Positions 1-5,509 of a stretch of DNA of 5,509 bases are shown here, piece after piece. The notes beneath the pieces are model-generated. The model was not told the origin of the DNA, did not search any database, and saw only the letters and a list, made by a program, of their open reading frames with translations. The translations under genes and the position numbers were made by a program. The first letter of the stretch is position 1. The number at the start of each line of letters is the position of its first letter. Origin of the DNA: JABCPE02 sp963516475 (GTDB lineage: Bacteria; Bacteroidota; Bacteroidia; Flavobacteriales; Weeksellaceae); NCBI GenBank assembly GCA_963516475.1, contig CAUQBR010000034.1, forward strand, positions 1-5,509, in the 5' to 3' direction.

Positions 1-51
1 AATGCCGCCCTGTCACGGCGGAGGTCGCGGGTTCGAGTCCCGTCCGGATCG
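1..51 (+). tRNA. tRNA-Asp(GTC), 3' part, cut by window start
   Basis: The 5' acceptor strand and D arm lie outside the window. What remains folds as a tRNA: anticodon stem CCGCC (5-9) pairs with GGCGG (17-21) around loop CTGTCAC, placing anticodon GTC at 12-14, which reads Asp codons. A 5-base variable region follows, then T stem GCGGG (27-31) / CCCGT (39-43) around TTCGAGT. The 3' acceptor strand CCGGATC (44-50) is followed by G51. A discriminator G73 is the known identity base of tRNA-Asp, which agrees with the anticodon. The next bases are CAC, so the CCA end is not encoded and must be added after transcription. Confidence 0.93.
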
Positions 52-54
52 CAC

Positions 55-82
55 CCTCTTCATTTGATGAAGAGGTTTTTTT
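55..82 (+). terminator. Rho-independent terminator after tRNA-Asp
   Basis: A perfect 9-bp stem (55-63 with 67-75, CCTCTTCAT/ATGAAGAGG) with a TTG loop is followed directly by seven T residues (76-82). It starts four bases after the tRNA discriminator base, so it ends the tRNA transcript and separates it from lysS. Confidence 0.9.
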
Positions 83-127
83 GTTATTATAGCTAAGATT
101 AAATATCATTCTTAAGTAAAATTTATT

Positions 128-135
128 TATTTTTG
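128..135 (+). promoter_or_regulatory. Probable lysS promoter, -7 element
   Basis: TATTTTTG matches the Bacteroidota primary-sigma -7 consensus TAnnTTTG exactly. It lies 24 bases before the lysS ATG, which would give a short leader of roughly 20 bases. No clear TTG at the usual -33 distance is visible, so the call rests on one element in an AT-rich background. The terminator just upstream implies that lysS needs its own promoter here. Confidence 0.5.
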
Positions 136-159
136 CAGTCTAATTAAATAAGATTGAAA

Positions 160-1854
160 ATGTCATTATCAGAACAAGAAATCATACGCCGAGAGAAGTT
201 AGAAAAACTTACCCAAATGGGAATCAATGCATTCCCAGCAGATGAATATACTATCACAGACTCTGCACAGTCTATAAAAGAAGGTTTTGAAGAAGGAAAA
301 AAGGTAAAAATAGCAGGAAGACTTATTTCCCGAAGAATACAGGGAAAGGCCTCTTTTGCGGAATTACAGGATTCTTCTGGGCGTATTCAGGTTTATTTCA
401 ATAGAGATGAAATCTGCCCTACTGATGATAAAGAACTTTATAATGAAGTGTACAAACACCTTTTGGACATTGGTGATATCATCGGTGTAGAGGGAGAATT
501 GTTCAAAACTCAGGTAGGAGAAATGACAGTAATGGTGAAAAATTTCACTCTTTTGACTAAAACTCTCCGACCGCTTCCTTTTGCTAAAATAGATGAAAAC
601 GGCGTTGTTCATGATGCTTTCAACGACCCTGAACTTCGTTACCGCCAGAGATATGTAGATTTAGTAGTAAATCCAGAGGTAAAGGAGGTTTTCGTAAAGA
701 GAACCAAGCTTTTCAATGCAATGCGTCAGTTCTTTAATGATGCTGGATATTTTGAAGTAGAAACGCCTATTTTACAGTCTATCCCTGGGGGAGCTGCCGC
801 ACGGCCATTTATCACTCATCACAATGCTTTGGATATCCCTTTATACCTCAGAATTGCTAATGAATTATATTTAAAAAGGCTAATTGTAGGTGGTTTTGAT
901 GGTGTATATGAGTTTTCTAAAAACTTCCGTAATGAAGGCATGGATAGAACCCATAACCCTGAATTTACAGGAATGGAAATCTATGTAGCATACAAGGATT
1001 ACAATTGGATGATGGACTTCACTGAAAGACTTTTGGAGCATTGTGCCAAAGCAGTAAATGGAACAACCAAAGCGGTTTTTGGAGAACATGAAATAGACTG
1101 GAAAGCTCCTTACGAAAGAATTTCTATGACAGATGCCATCAAGAAATTTACAGGATACGATATCACTGGTAAGAGCGAGGAAGAGCTTAGAACATTCGCG
1201 AAATCTATTGGTATAGATGTAAATGACACAATGGGTAAAGGAAAACTGATAGATGAAATATTTGGAGAAAAATGCGAGGGAAACTTTATCCAGCCTACTT
1301 TCATCACAGATTATCCAGTAGAAATGTCGCCTTTGACTAAAAAACACAGAGATAAAGAAGGCTTGACTGAAAGATTTGAGCTGATGGTCTGTGGCAAGGA
1401 AATTGCGAATTCTTATTCTGAGCTAAATGACCCAATAGACCAGCGCGAAAGATTCGAAGAACAAATGAGACTTTCCGAAAAAGGAGATGATGAAGCGATG
1501 TTCATAGACCAAGATTTCCTTCGTGCATTGGAATACGGAATGCCGCCAACAGCTGGTCTGGGAATAGGTATGGACAGACTGATAATGTTCCTTACCAATA
1601 ATGCGTCTATCCAAGAAGTGTTGTTTTTCCCTCAGATGAGACCAGAGAAGAAAATGCCTGCAATAGAACTGGGAGATGATGAAAAATTGATTTTGGAAAT
1701 CTTGAAATCTGGTGAAGCGATGCCGCTTTCTGAGGTTAAAGAAAAATCCCAACTATCTGGTAAAAAATGGGACAAAGCAACCAAAAACCTTACGAAAAGT
1801 AACATCGTAAAAGTAGAAAAAACAGAAACTGATTTACTAATGCAGTTGGTTTAG
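160..1854 (+). CDS. lysS: Lysine--tRNA ligase, class II, with C-terminal extension
   Basis: Cytoplasmic enzyme that attaches lysine to tRNA-Lys using ATP. The product is 564 aa from ATG 160. A TTG two codons upstream (154) keeps the frame open, but ATG gives the family-like start MSLSEQEIIRREKL. An N-terminal OB-fold anticodon-binding domain spans about residues 48-135 (VKIAGRLISRR, FAELQDSSGRIQVYF). The class II catalytic core follows: motif 1 around 178-210 (FFNDAGYFEVETPIL), motif 2 around 256-276 (FRNEGMDRTHNPEFTGME) and motif 3 at 466-478 (GLGIGMDRLIMFL). The core ends at FFPQMRP (489-495), where the E. coli enzyme (about 505 aa) also nearly ends. Here about 69 more residues follow, charged and probably helical, as seen in longer Bacteroidota LysRS proteins. 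The gene is monocistronic: a terminator lies upstream and another immediately downstream. Confidence 0.97.
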   Translation: MSLSEQEIIRREKLEKLTQMGINAFPADEYTITDSAQSIKEGFEEGKKVKIAGRLISRRIQGKASFAELQDSSGRIQVYFNRDEICPTDDKELYNEVYKHLLDIGDIIGVEGELFKTQVGEMTVMVKNFTLLTKTLRPLPFAKIDENGVVHDAFNDPELRYRQRYVDLVVNPEVKEVFVKRTKLFNAMRQFFNDAGYFEVETPILQSIPGGAAARPFITHHNALDIPLYLRIANELYLKRLIVGGFDGVYEFSKNFRNEGMDRTHNPEFTGMEIYVAYKDYNWMMDFTERLLEHCAKAVNGTTKAVFGEHEIDWKAPYERISMTDAIKKFTGYDITGKSEEELRTFAKSIGIDVNDTMGKGKLIDEIFGEKCEGNFIQPTFITDYPVEMSPLTKKHRDKEGLTERFELMVCGKEIANSYSELNDPIDQRERFEEQMRLSEKGDDEAMFIDQDFLRALEYGMPPTAGLGIGMDRLIMFLTNNASIQEVLFFPQMRPEKKMPAIELGDDEKLILEILKSGEAMPLSEVKEKSQLSGKKWDKATKNLTKSNIVKVEKTETDLLMQLV

Positions 1855-1861
1855 AAAATAA

Positions 1862-1900
1862 AAAAATAAAGGTTATTCTTTTTGAATAACCTTTATTTTT
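1862..1900. terminator. Bidirectional terminator between convergent lysS and murF
   Basis: A near-perfect hairpin pairs 1862-1878 with 1884-1900 around a TTTTT loop. The core is AAAGGTTATTC/GAATAACCTTT and the outer pairs are A/T, giving a T-rich tail on either strand. It begins 7 bases after the lysS stop, and its right arm overlaps the murF stop codon (TAA, complement of 1899-1901). It can therefore end both transcripts. Confidence 0.88.
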
Positions 1901-3170
1901 ATAAAAACTCTATTGCTTTTTCTAATGCGATTCCTCTGGAACCTTTTAGCAGAATATTTTTATTTTTAATCGGGTTTTGTTTTAAATATTCTATAAGCTC
2001 ATCTGTGTTTTTAAATGATTTTTCAGAAGGATTTACCTGCTTAAAAATACTGCCTACGGTTATGATTTCATCTAAATTCAAGGACTGAGCAAGTTCCCAT
2101 ATCTTCTGATGTTCTGTGATACTCTCTTCGCCTAGTTCCAGCATATCTCCTATGATAACAGTCTTAGAACCAGTAAATTGACTAAAATTATTCAAAGACA
2201 AAGCCATACTACTGGGATTAGCATTATAGGTGTCTAAAACCAATGTTTTCCCATTTTTCTCTACAACTTGTGAGCGCATATTAGTAGGTTTATAATTTTC
2301 TATTGCTGATTTAATTTCATTAAAATCAATGTCAAAATGCAAACCTAAACTTACCGCTGCACAAATATTAGTAAAATTATAGTCTCCCGTAAGATTGGAC
2401 TGAATTTTCTGTCCTTTATAAATAACTCCAACTAGATTATTTTCTACAAACTTCTCAAAATAATACTGAGAATCATATGCACCAAAAGTGATTTTTTTCA
2501 AATAATTTTTAGTTTTTTCTCTCTGAATTTCATCTGCTTCATTTACTAATATTGTTTGATTGTTCTGTTTTAAATAATCATAAAGTTCTGATTTTCCTTT
2601 TATTACACCTTCAAAACCACCAAAACCTTCTAAATGAGCCTTCCCAAAATTAGTAATGTAACCTATATTTGGCTCTGCTAGCGAACAGAGAAGTTCTATT
2701 TCTTTTTGGTGGTTTGCGCCCATTTCTATGACAGCTATTTCGTGTTCTTTTGTTATGGAAAGCAAGGTAAGAGGAACTCCTATATGATTATTAAGATTCC
2801 CAAAAGTATATTGAGTTTTGTATTTTCTAGCCAATACAGAAGAAATTAACTCTTTTGTAGTGGTTTTTCCATTACTTCCTGTCAGCCCTATAATAGGAAT
2901 TTGTAATTGTCTACGATGAAATAAGGCCAATTTTTGTAAAAAATCTAGTGTAGAAGGAGCATAGAATATATTTTTATCTATATTTTCATATTCTTTTTTC
3001 TCAACTATTACAGCTGCAGCTCTGTTCTGTATAGCATCTTCTGCTTTTATAGCAGCATCAAAATTCTCTCCTGAAAAAGCGAAGAAAATAGTTCCATTCT
3101 CTATTTTTCTACTATCTATACTTATCTTTCCAGCTTGAAAATAACTGAAATAAAAATCTTTAACATCCAT
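1899..3170 (-). CDS. murF: UDP-N-acetylmuramoyl-tripeptide--D-alanyl-D-alanine ligase
   Basis: Cytoplasmic Mur ligase that joins D-Ala-D-Ala to the UDP-MurNAc-tripeptide using ATP, the last soluble step before lipid I formation. The product is 423 aa from ATG 3170. The frame extends to a TTG at 3197, but that lies inside the upstream hairpin, and MDVKDFYFSYF is the family-like N-terminus. The N-terminal substrate-binding domain carries ISIDSRKIENGTIFFAF (16-32). The central ATPase domain has P-loop GLTGSNGKTTTK (95-106), NNHIGVPLTLL (127-137), EMGANH (149-154) and NFGKAHLEGFG (174-184). The region IKGKSELY (190-197) probably holds the modified lysine of Mur ligases. The C-terminal domain has DTYNANPSS (313-321), GDMLELG (341-347) and LKGSRG (408-413). 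No expected block is missing. It lies 62 bases downstream of gldJ on the same strand, a gldJ-murF order I recall from other flavobacteria. lysS faces it convergently. Confidence 0.97.
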   Translation of the reverse strand: MDVKDFYFSYFQAGKISIDSRKIENGTIFFAFSGENFDAAIKAEDAIQNRAAAVIVEKKEYENIDKNIFYAPSTLDFLQKLALFHRRQLQIPIIGLTGSNGKTTTKELISSVLARKYKTQYTFGNLNNHIGVPLTLLSITKEHEIAVIEMGANHQKEIELLCSLAEPNIGYITNFGKAHLEGFGGFEGVIKGKSELYDYLKQNNQTILVNEADEIQREKTKNYLKKITFGAYDSQYYFEKFVENNLVGVIYKGQKIQSNLTGDYNFTNICAAVSLGLHFDIDFNEIKSAIENYKPTNMRSQVVEKNGKTLVLDTYNANPSSMALSLNNFSQFTGSKTVIIGDMLELGEESITEHQKIWELAQSLNLDEIITVGSIFKQVNPSEKSFKNTDELIEYLKQNPIKNKNILLKGSRGIALEKAIEFL

Positions 3171-3173
3171 AAT

Positions 3174-3217
3174 CCAAAAATAAGAAAACCTTTCCAATTA
3201 GGAAAGGTTTTCTTATT
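3174..3217 (-). terminator. Strong hairpin terminator after gldJ
   Basis: A perfect 17-bp stem (3201-3217 with 3179-3195) encloses a 5-base loop. Read on the - strand, the stem ends in TTATT and runs into TTTGG. The core is CCTTTCC/GGAAAGG. It starts 15 bases after the gldJ stop and its tail ends only about 4 bases before the murF ATG. It should end most gldJ transcripts, though read-through or RNA processing into murF is possible. Confidence 0.85.
3175..3182 (-). promoter_or_regulatory. Possible murF -7 element overlapping the terminator tail
   Basis: On the - strand the sequence is TATTTTTG, an exact TAnnTTTG match, whose final G is 4 bases before the murF ATG. A start site at the normal distance would fall at or next to the ATG, giving a leaderless or nearly leaderless mRNA. 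No TTG is present at the usual -33 spacing; the nearest (3195-3197) is only 12 bases upstream. The match could simply be a by-product of the T-rich terminator tail. Confidence 0.3.
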
Positions 3218-3232
3218 ATTTAGGGATATATT

Positions 3233-4849
3233 TTATCTTTTTGTTCTTACACTCGAGTTATCCTTGGCATCTTGTGCAACACGGAAACCAATCCATTTGT
3301 AAGCTTTGTTTTCATCCTTAAATCTTCTTTGTCCTGGATCTAACCAATAAGCTGTATCTACCCAAGATCCTCCTTTTACTACTCTGATACTATTTGACAT
3401 ATTTGTAGATCTGTCTTTTGTATCTTTTTGTAGAACTACTCTTCCTTGTCCATCTACAATAAATCTTCTTTTTACAGAATTATACATACTGAACTTAGCA
3501 GCTGCACTATCTTCAAGAGCTCTACCATATCCAGATTCCATAGAAGACATGTAGTCACCATCCATGAAATTACTGTTATCTTGTCTTACAACTCTTTCAT
3601 ATTGTCCAGGTAATCCTTTATAAACTAATCTACCATCATAAAGGGTATCATATGCTATAGTATTTCCTTCTATTTTCTTAAATGTACCATCTGGATTTTT
3701 AACAACATCTTTAATCATATTACCTCTATGATAATTGAAGTCATTAGCTTCTTCATCTATTATAGGTCTATAGATATCTGCAGTCCATTCAGCTACATTT
3801 CCTAGCATTCCATAGATACCTAGATCATTAGAAGGATATCTCTTCACATCAGATGTTGAAGGTGAACCATCATTATTCCATCCTCCTACACCGGAGTAGT
3901 CTCCTTTACCTTGTTTAAAGTTTTCAAGATAAAGACCTTTGTTTCTTCCTCTTGTTCCTCTCAATACATCTTCTTTAGGCGTTTTTCCTAAATAGGTATT
4001 ATAAACTCTGTTTTTCTGAAGTCCAAGAGCGGCATATTCCCATTCAACCTCAGTTGGAAGTCTAAACTTAGTTACTAAACTTGCTGCAGCATTTCTGTTA
4101 GCAGCTTGAATTCTAGTATTTTTAGTTTTTATACCTTGTTTTTGCTCCATTTTTTTAGCATCTACATAACTTTGAAGTTCAGGATCATTAGCCTTGAACT
4201 TATCTAAGTTAAATGTATTTTCCCCTTGGTTGTTAGCATCACTAGTATAAAAATCTTTTTTAATAATTCCCTGATCCATCAAAGCTTTCTCATTAGCTCT
4301 GTCAGTCAACCAATCACAATATCTTGTTGCTTGAGTCCAAGAAACCCCTACAACAGGATAATAATCATACTCAGGCGCACGGAAATAAGACTCTGAATAG
4401 TCATTACGAGACAACTTGTTATTCCAAACTAATGTATCTGGAAGCGCTCCTGAATAGATATTTTTGAAATTTGGATCAGAAGATGGAAATACGAACTTCA
4501 ACCAAGTTACATATTCGCGGTACTCATAGTTCGTTATTTCTGTTTCTCCAATAAAGAATGAACTTACCTGCATCCTTCTAGGTGTGTTGTTCCAGTCTCT
4601 CATTACATCATCTTTTACTAATCCCATAGTAAAAGTTCCACCTCCTACATACACCATTCCTGGCCATCCTTTTTGTTTCTGTTCCTTTCTTGTGAAAAAC
4701 CAACCTTTTTGATCATTTGGTTTCCAACCTGTTTTACTTGTGAATTTTTTTGTTCCTCCACCGCTTTTAGTAGAACCCCCTCCACCACAACTAGTAAGTA
4801 GAGTTAAAGCTCCTAAAGCAGACAATGAAAACAATTTCATTTTTTTCAT
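3233..4849 (-). CDS. gldJ: Gliding motility / T9SS lipoprotein GldJ
   Basis: Outer-membrane lipoprotein of the gliding/type IX secretion machinery. In F. johnsoniae GldJ is needed for gliding and for stability of GldK, and so for secretion. The 538-aa product begins with a lipoprotein signal ending in lipobox LTSC (18-21), then a glycine-rich linker (22-33). The rest is a formylglycine-generating-enzyme/SUMF1-like fold: MVYVGGGTFTMG (65-76), FFIGETEITNYEYREYV (98-114), YPVVGVSWTQATRYCDWL (164-181), FRLPTEVEWEYAALG (262-276), YGMLGNVAEWTADIYRPI (346-363), VVKGGSWVDTAYWLDPGQRR (490-509) and WIGFRVA (519-525). The only cysteines are C21 and C178; none lies in the C-terminal block where FGE has its catalytic pair, so a structural role is expected. 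GldJ is preferred over the paralogue GldK because of the length (F. johnsoniae GldJ is about 560 aa, GldK about 460), the GldJ-like WNNTP and FNYHRGN blocks, murF downstream instead of gldL, and porV next door. Start: ATG 4849 (MKKMKLF); ATG 4840 would also keep the signal peptide. Confidence 0.92.
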   Translation of the reverse strand: MKKMKLFSLSALGALTLLTSCGGGGSTKSGGGTKKFTSKTGWKPNDQKGWFFTRKEQKQKGWPGMVYVGGGTFTMGLVKDDVMRDWNNTPRRMQVSSFFIGETEITNYEYREYVTWLKFVFPSSDPNFKNIYSGALPDTLVWNNKLSRNDYSESYFRAPEYDYYPVVGVSWTQATRYCDWLTDRANEKALMDQGIIKKDFYTSDANNQGENTFNLDKFKANDPELQSYVDAKKMEQKQGIKTKNTRIQAANRNAAASLVTKFRLPTEVEWEYAALGLQKNRVYNTYLGKTPKEDVLRGTRGRNKGLYLENFKQGKGDYSGVGGWNNDGSPSTSDVKRYPSNDLGIYGMLGNVAEWTADIYRPIIDEEANDFNYHRGNMIKDVVKNPDGTFKKIEGNTIAYDTLYDGRLVYKGLPGQYERVVRQDNSNFMDGDYMSSMESGYGRALEDSAAAKFSMYNSVKRRFIVDGQGRVVLQKDTKDRSTNMSNSIRVVKGGSWVDTAYWLDPGQRRFKDENKAYKWIGFRVAQDAKDNSSVRTKR

Positions 4850-4885
4850 AATATGTATTCTTAATAAACTTTAAATTTCAAAGTG

Positions 4886-4916
4886 CAAATAACGCTAAAT
4901 TATTTCTTTTATCAAA
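4886..4916 (-). promoter_or_regulatory. Candidate gldJ promoter
   Basis: On the - strand a TTTG (4916-4913) is followed after 19 bases by GTTATTTG (4893-4886). The spacing suits the Bacteroidota -33/-7 arrangement. The -7 box keeps the TTTG half but has GT in place of the leading TA. Transcription would start near 4880, leaving a leader of about 30 bases before the gldJ ATG. The match is degenerate, and the exact element at 5111-5118 is a competing candidate. Confidence 0.3.
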
Positions 4917-5081
4917 ATTTCTTTACGACTTTTTAACAAATATTTTTTGTTTTTATTGTGTACACAAACTAAAAACCAATACATAAAACAATATAAAACA
5001 CACATTTTGAATAAGTTAAATAAAAATATAAAATCTTAAAATTTTCTTAAAATTATTTAAACTTTAAAATAAACTCAACCT

Positions 5082-5110
5082 TATTATATAACCAAATACT
5101 TTATATAATA
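5082..5110. repeat. 10-bp inverted repeat in the gldJ-porV spacer
   Basis: TATTATATAA (5082-5091) and TTATATAATA (5101-5110) are perfect inverted copies separated by CCAAATACT. The right arm abuts a TAnnTTTG match on the - strand (5111-5118). It could be an operator, but both arms consist only of A and T, so chance is a real alternative. Confidence 0.35.
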
Positions 5111-5118
5111 CAAATATA
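5111..5118 (-). promoter_or_regulatory. Alternative distal gldJ -7 element
   Basis: The - strand reads TATATTTG, an exact TAnnTTTG match. If used, the gldJ mRNA would carry an AT-rich leader of about 255 bases that includes the adjacent dyad. No -33 TTG is visible at the expected distance. Confidence 0.25.
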
Positions 5119-5171
5119 ACTTTTTTTAACTAAAAAATATAAAAAAATCATAAATTTTAAATTTAAATTTT

Positions 5172-5179
5172 TATTTTTG
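5172..5179 (+). promoter_or_regulatory. Probable porV promoter, -7 element
   Basis: TATTTTTG is an exact TAnnTTTG match 21 bases before the porV ATG, predicting a leader of about 15-18 bases. It uses the same octamer, at nearly the same distance from the ATG and followed by CA, as the lysS candidate at 128-135. A -33 TTG is not evident. Confidence 0.5.
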
Positions 5180-5200
5180 CATGATTATTAAAACATTAAT

Positions 5201-5509
5201 ATGAATTTGAACAAAAAACTTATCATCATGTTAGGGTTGGGAGTAGTTGCTAATGCTTATTCTCAAAATCTTACAAAAATTCGTCCTGTATTGACAGGTG
5301 CACCTTTCTTAAGGATAGCTCCAGATGCCCGTTCAGGAGGTATGGCAGACCAAGGGGTGGCTACTACACCAGACACCTATTCTCAATATTGGAATGCTGC
5401 GAAATACCCTTTTGCTAATGCAAAAACATCTGTGGGTGTTAGTTTTACTCCATATATGAATAAAATTACCAATGATATATTCTTATTATATGGTTCTTTT
5501 TATACAAAA
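5201..5509 (+). CDS. porV: T9SS outer-membrane protein PorV (LptO), N-terminal part
   Basis: The first 103 codons are present; the frame is open to the window end, so the gene is cut there. The product begins with a Sec signal peptide: basic MNLNKK, hydrophobic LIIMLGLGVVANA, and probable cleavage around AYSQ (19-22). The mature start carries the strongly conserved PorV block GAPFLRIAPDARSGGMADQG (33-52), then YSQYWNAAKYPF (60-71), then alternating segments such as SVGVSFTPYM that suit the first strands of a FadL-like outer-membrane barrel. PorV is known in P. gingivalis and F. johnsoniae to take T9SS cargo from the SprA/Sov translocon and deliver it to the PorU-containing attachment complex. 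PorQ and other PorV-family paralogues are alternatives, but the conserved block and the gldJ neighbour favour PorV. The start is ATG 5201, with no evident Shine-Dalgarno, as usual in this phylum. Confidence 0.92.
   Translation, partial: MNLNKKLIIMLGLGVVANAYSQNLTKIRPVLTGAPFLRIAPDARSGGMADQGVATTPDTYSQYWNAAKYPFANAKTSVGVSFTPYMNKITNDIFLLYGSFYTK

Larger units (their letters stand above)
4850..5200. other. AT-rich divergent intergenic region between gldJ and porV
   Basis: About 350 bases without a credible gene. All frames are full of stops and no RNA gene fold is evident. It is far more AT-rich than the flanking genes, with long A and T runs and AAATTTAAATTT-type palindromic stretches at about 5151-5171. 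It must contain the promoters of both divergent genes. Candidate elements and one dyad are listed separately. The middle part (about 4920-5080) shows only A/T runs to me. Confidence 0.75.

Noticed and set aside
154..159. TTG start two codons upstream of the lysS ATG
   Set aside because: The ATG at 160 gives the normal LysRS N-terminus; nothing supports TTG initiation.
364..1752. Minus-strand open frames opposite lysS (364-612, 880-1347, 1110-1307, 1413-1598, 1423-1752)
   Set aside because: Their translations are rich in F, I, S and C, show no recognisable domain, and mirror the coding strand of a clear gene; they are shadows.
1882..2088. Plus-strand 68-codon frame opposite the murF 3' end
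   Set aside because: It starts inside the terminator and mirrors the conserved C-terminal region of murF; no independent coding support.
3171..3197. TTG-initiated 9-residue extension of murF
   Set aside because: It lies inside the gldJ terminator hairpin, and the family N-terminus begins at ATG 3170.
3233..4849. Assignment of the FGE-like lipoprotein as GldK
   Set aside because: Length, internal GldJ-like blocks, murF downstream instead of gldL, and adjacent porV all favour GldJ.
5151..5171. AAATTTAAATTT palindromic stretch as an origin or attachment site
   Set aside because: Low-complexity A/T sequence with no DnaA-box-like sites, integrase gene or flanking duplication; it is best read as AT-rich DNA upstream of the porV promoter.

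Overview
The window comes from a low-GC genome of the phylum Bacteroidota, most likely class Flavobacteriia. A Weeksellaceae-type relative (Chryseobacterium, Riemerella or similar) is plausible, but genus cannot be settled from this sequence. The evidence is: two components of the gliding/type IX secretion machinery (a GldJ lipoprotein and a PorV outer-membrane barrel); a lysyl-tRNA synthetase with an extra C-terminal domain; no clear Shine-Dalgarno sequences; TAnnTTTG-type -7 promoter elements; and a tRNA without an encoded CCA end.

Layout from left to right: the 3' part of a tRNA-Asp(GTC) and its terminator; lysS on the + strand; a bidirectional terminator shared with convergent murF on the - strand; a second strong hairpin between gldJ and murF; gldJ on the - strand; an AT-rich gene-free stretch of about 350 bases; and the first 103 codons of porV on the + strand, cut by the window edge.

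The genes form two functional groups. lysS (with tRNA-Asp) and murF are housekeeping functions: charging of tRNA-Lys and the last cytoplasmic step of peptidoglycan precursor synthesis. gldJ and porV belong to the type IX secretion system (T9SS), which exports proteins with conserved C-terminal domains across the outer membrane and, in gliding relatives, also supports motility. They are divergently arranged around the AT-rich spacer, which must carry both promoters.

I see no phage, transposon, CRISPR array or obviously new system. The points worth a second look are regulatory or architectural: the tight gldJ hairpin/murF start arrangement with a possible leaderless murF promoter, the direct gldJ-porV divergence with no porU between them, a dyad in the spacer, loss of FGE catalytic cysteines in GldJ, and the LysRS C-terminal extension.
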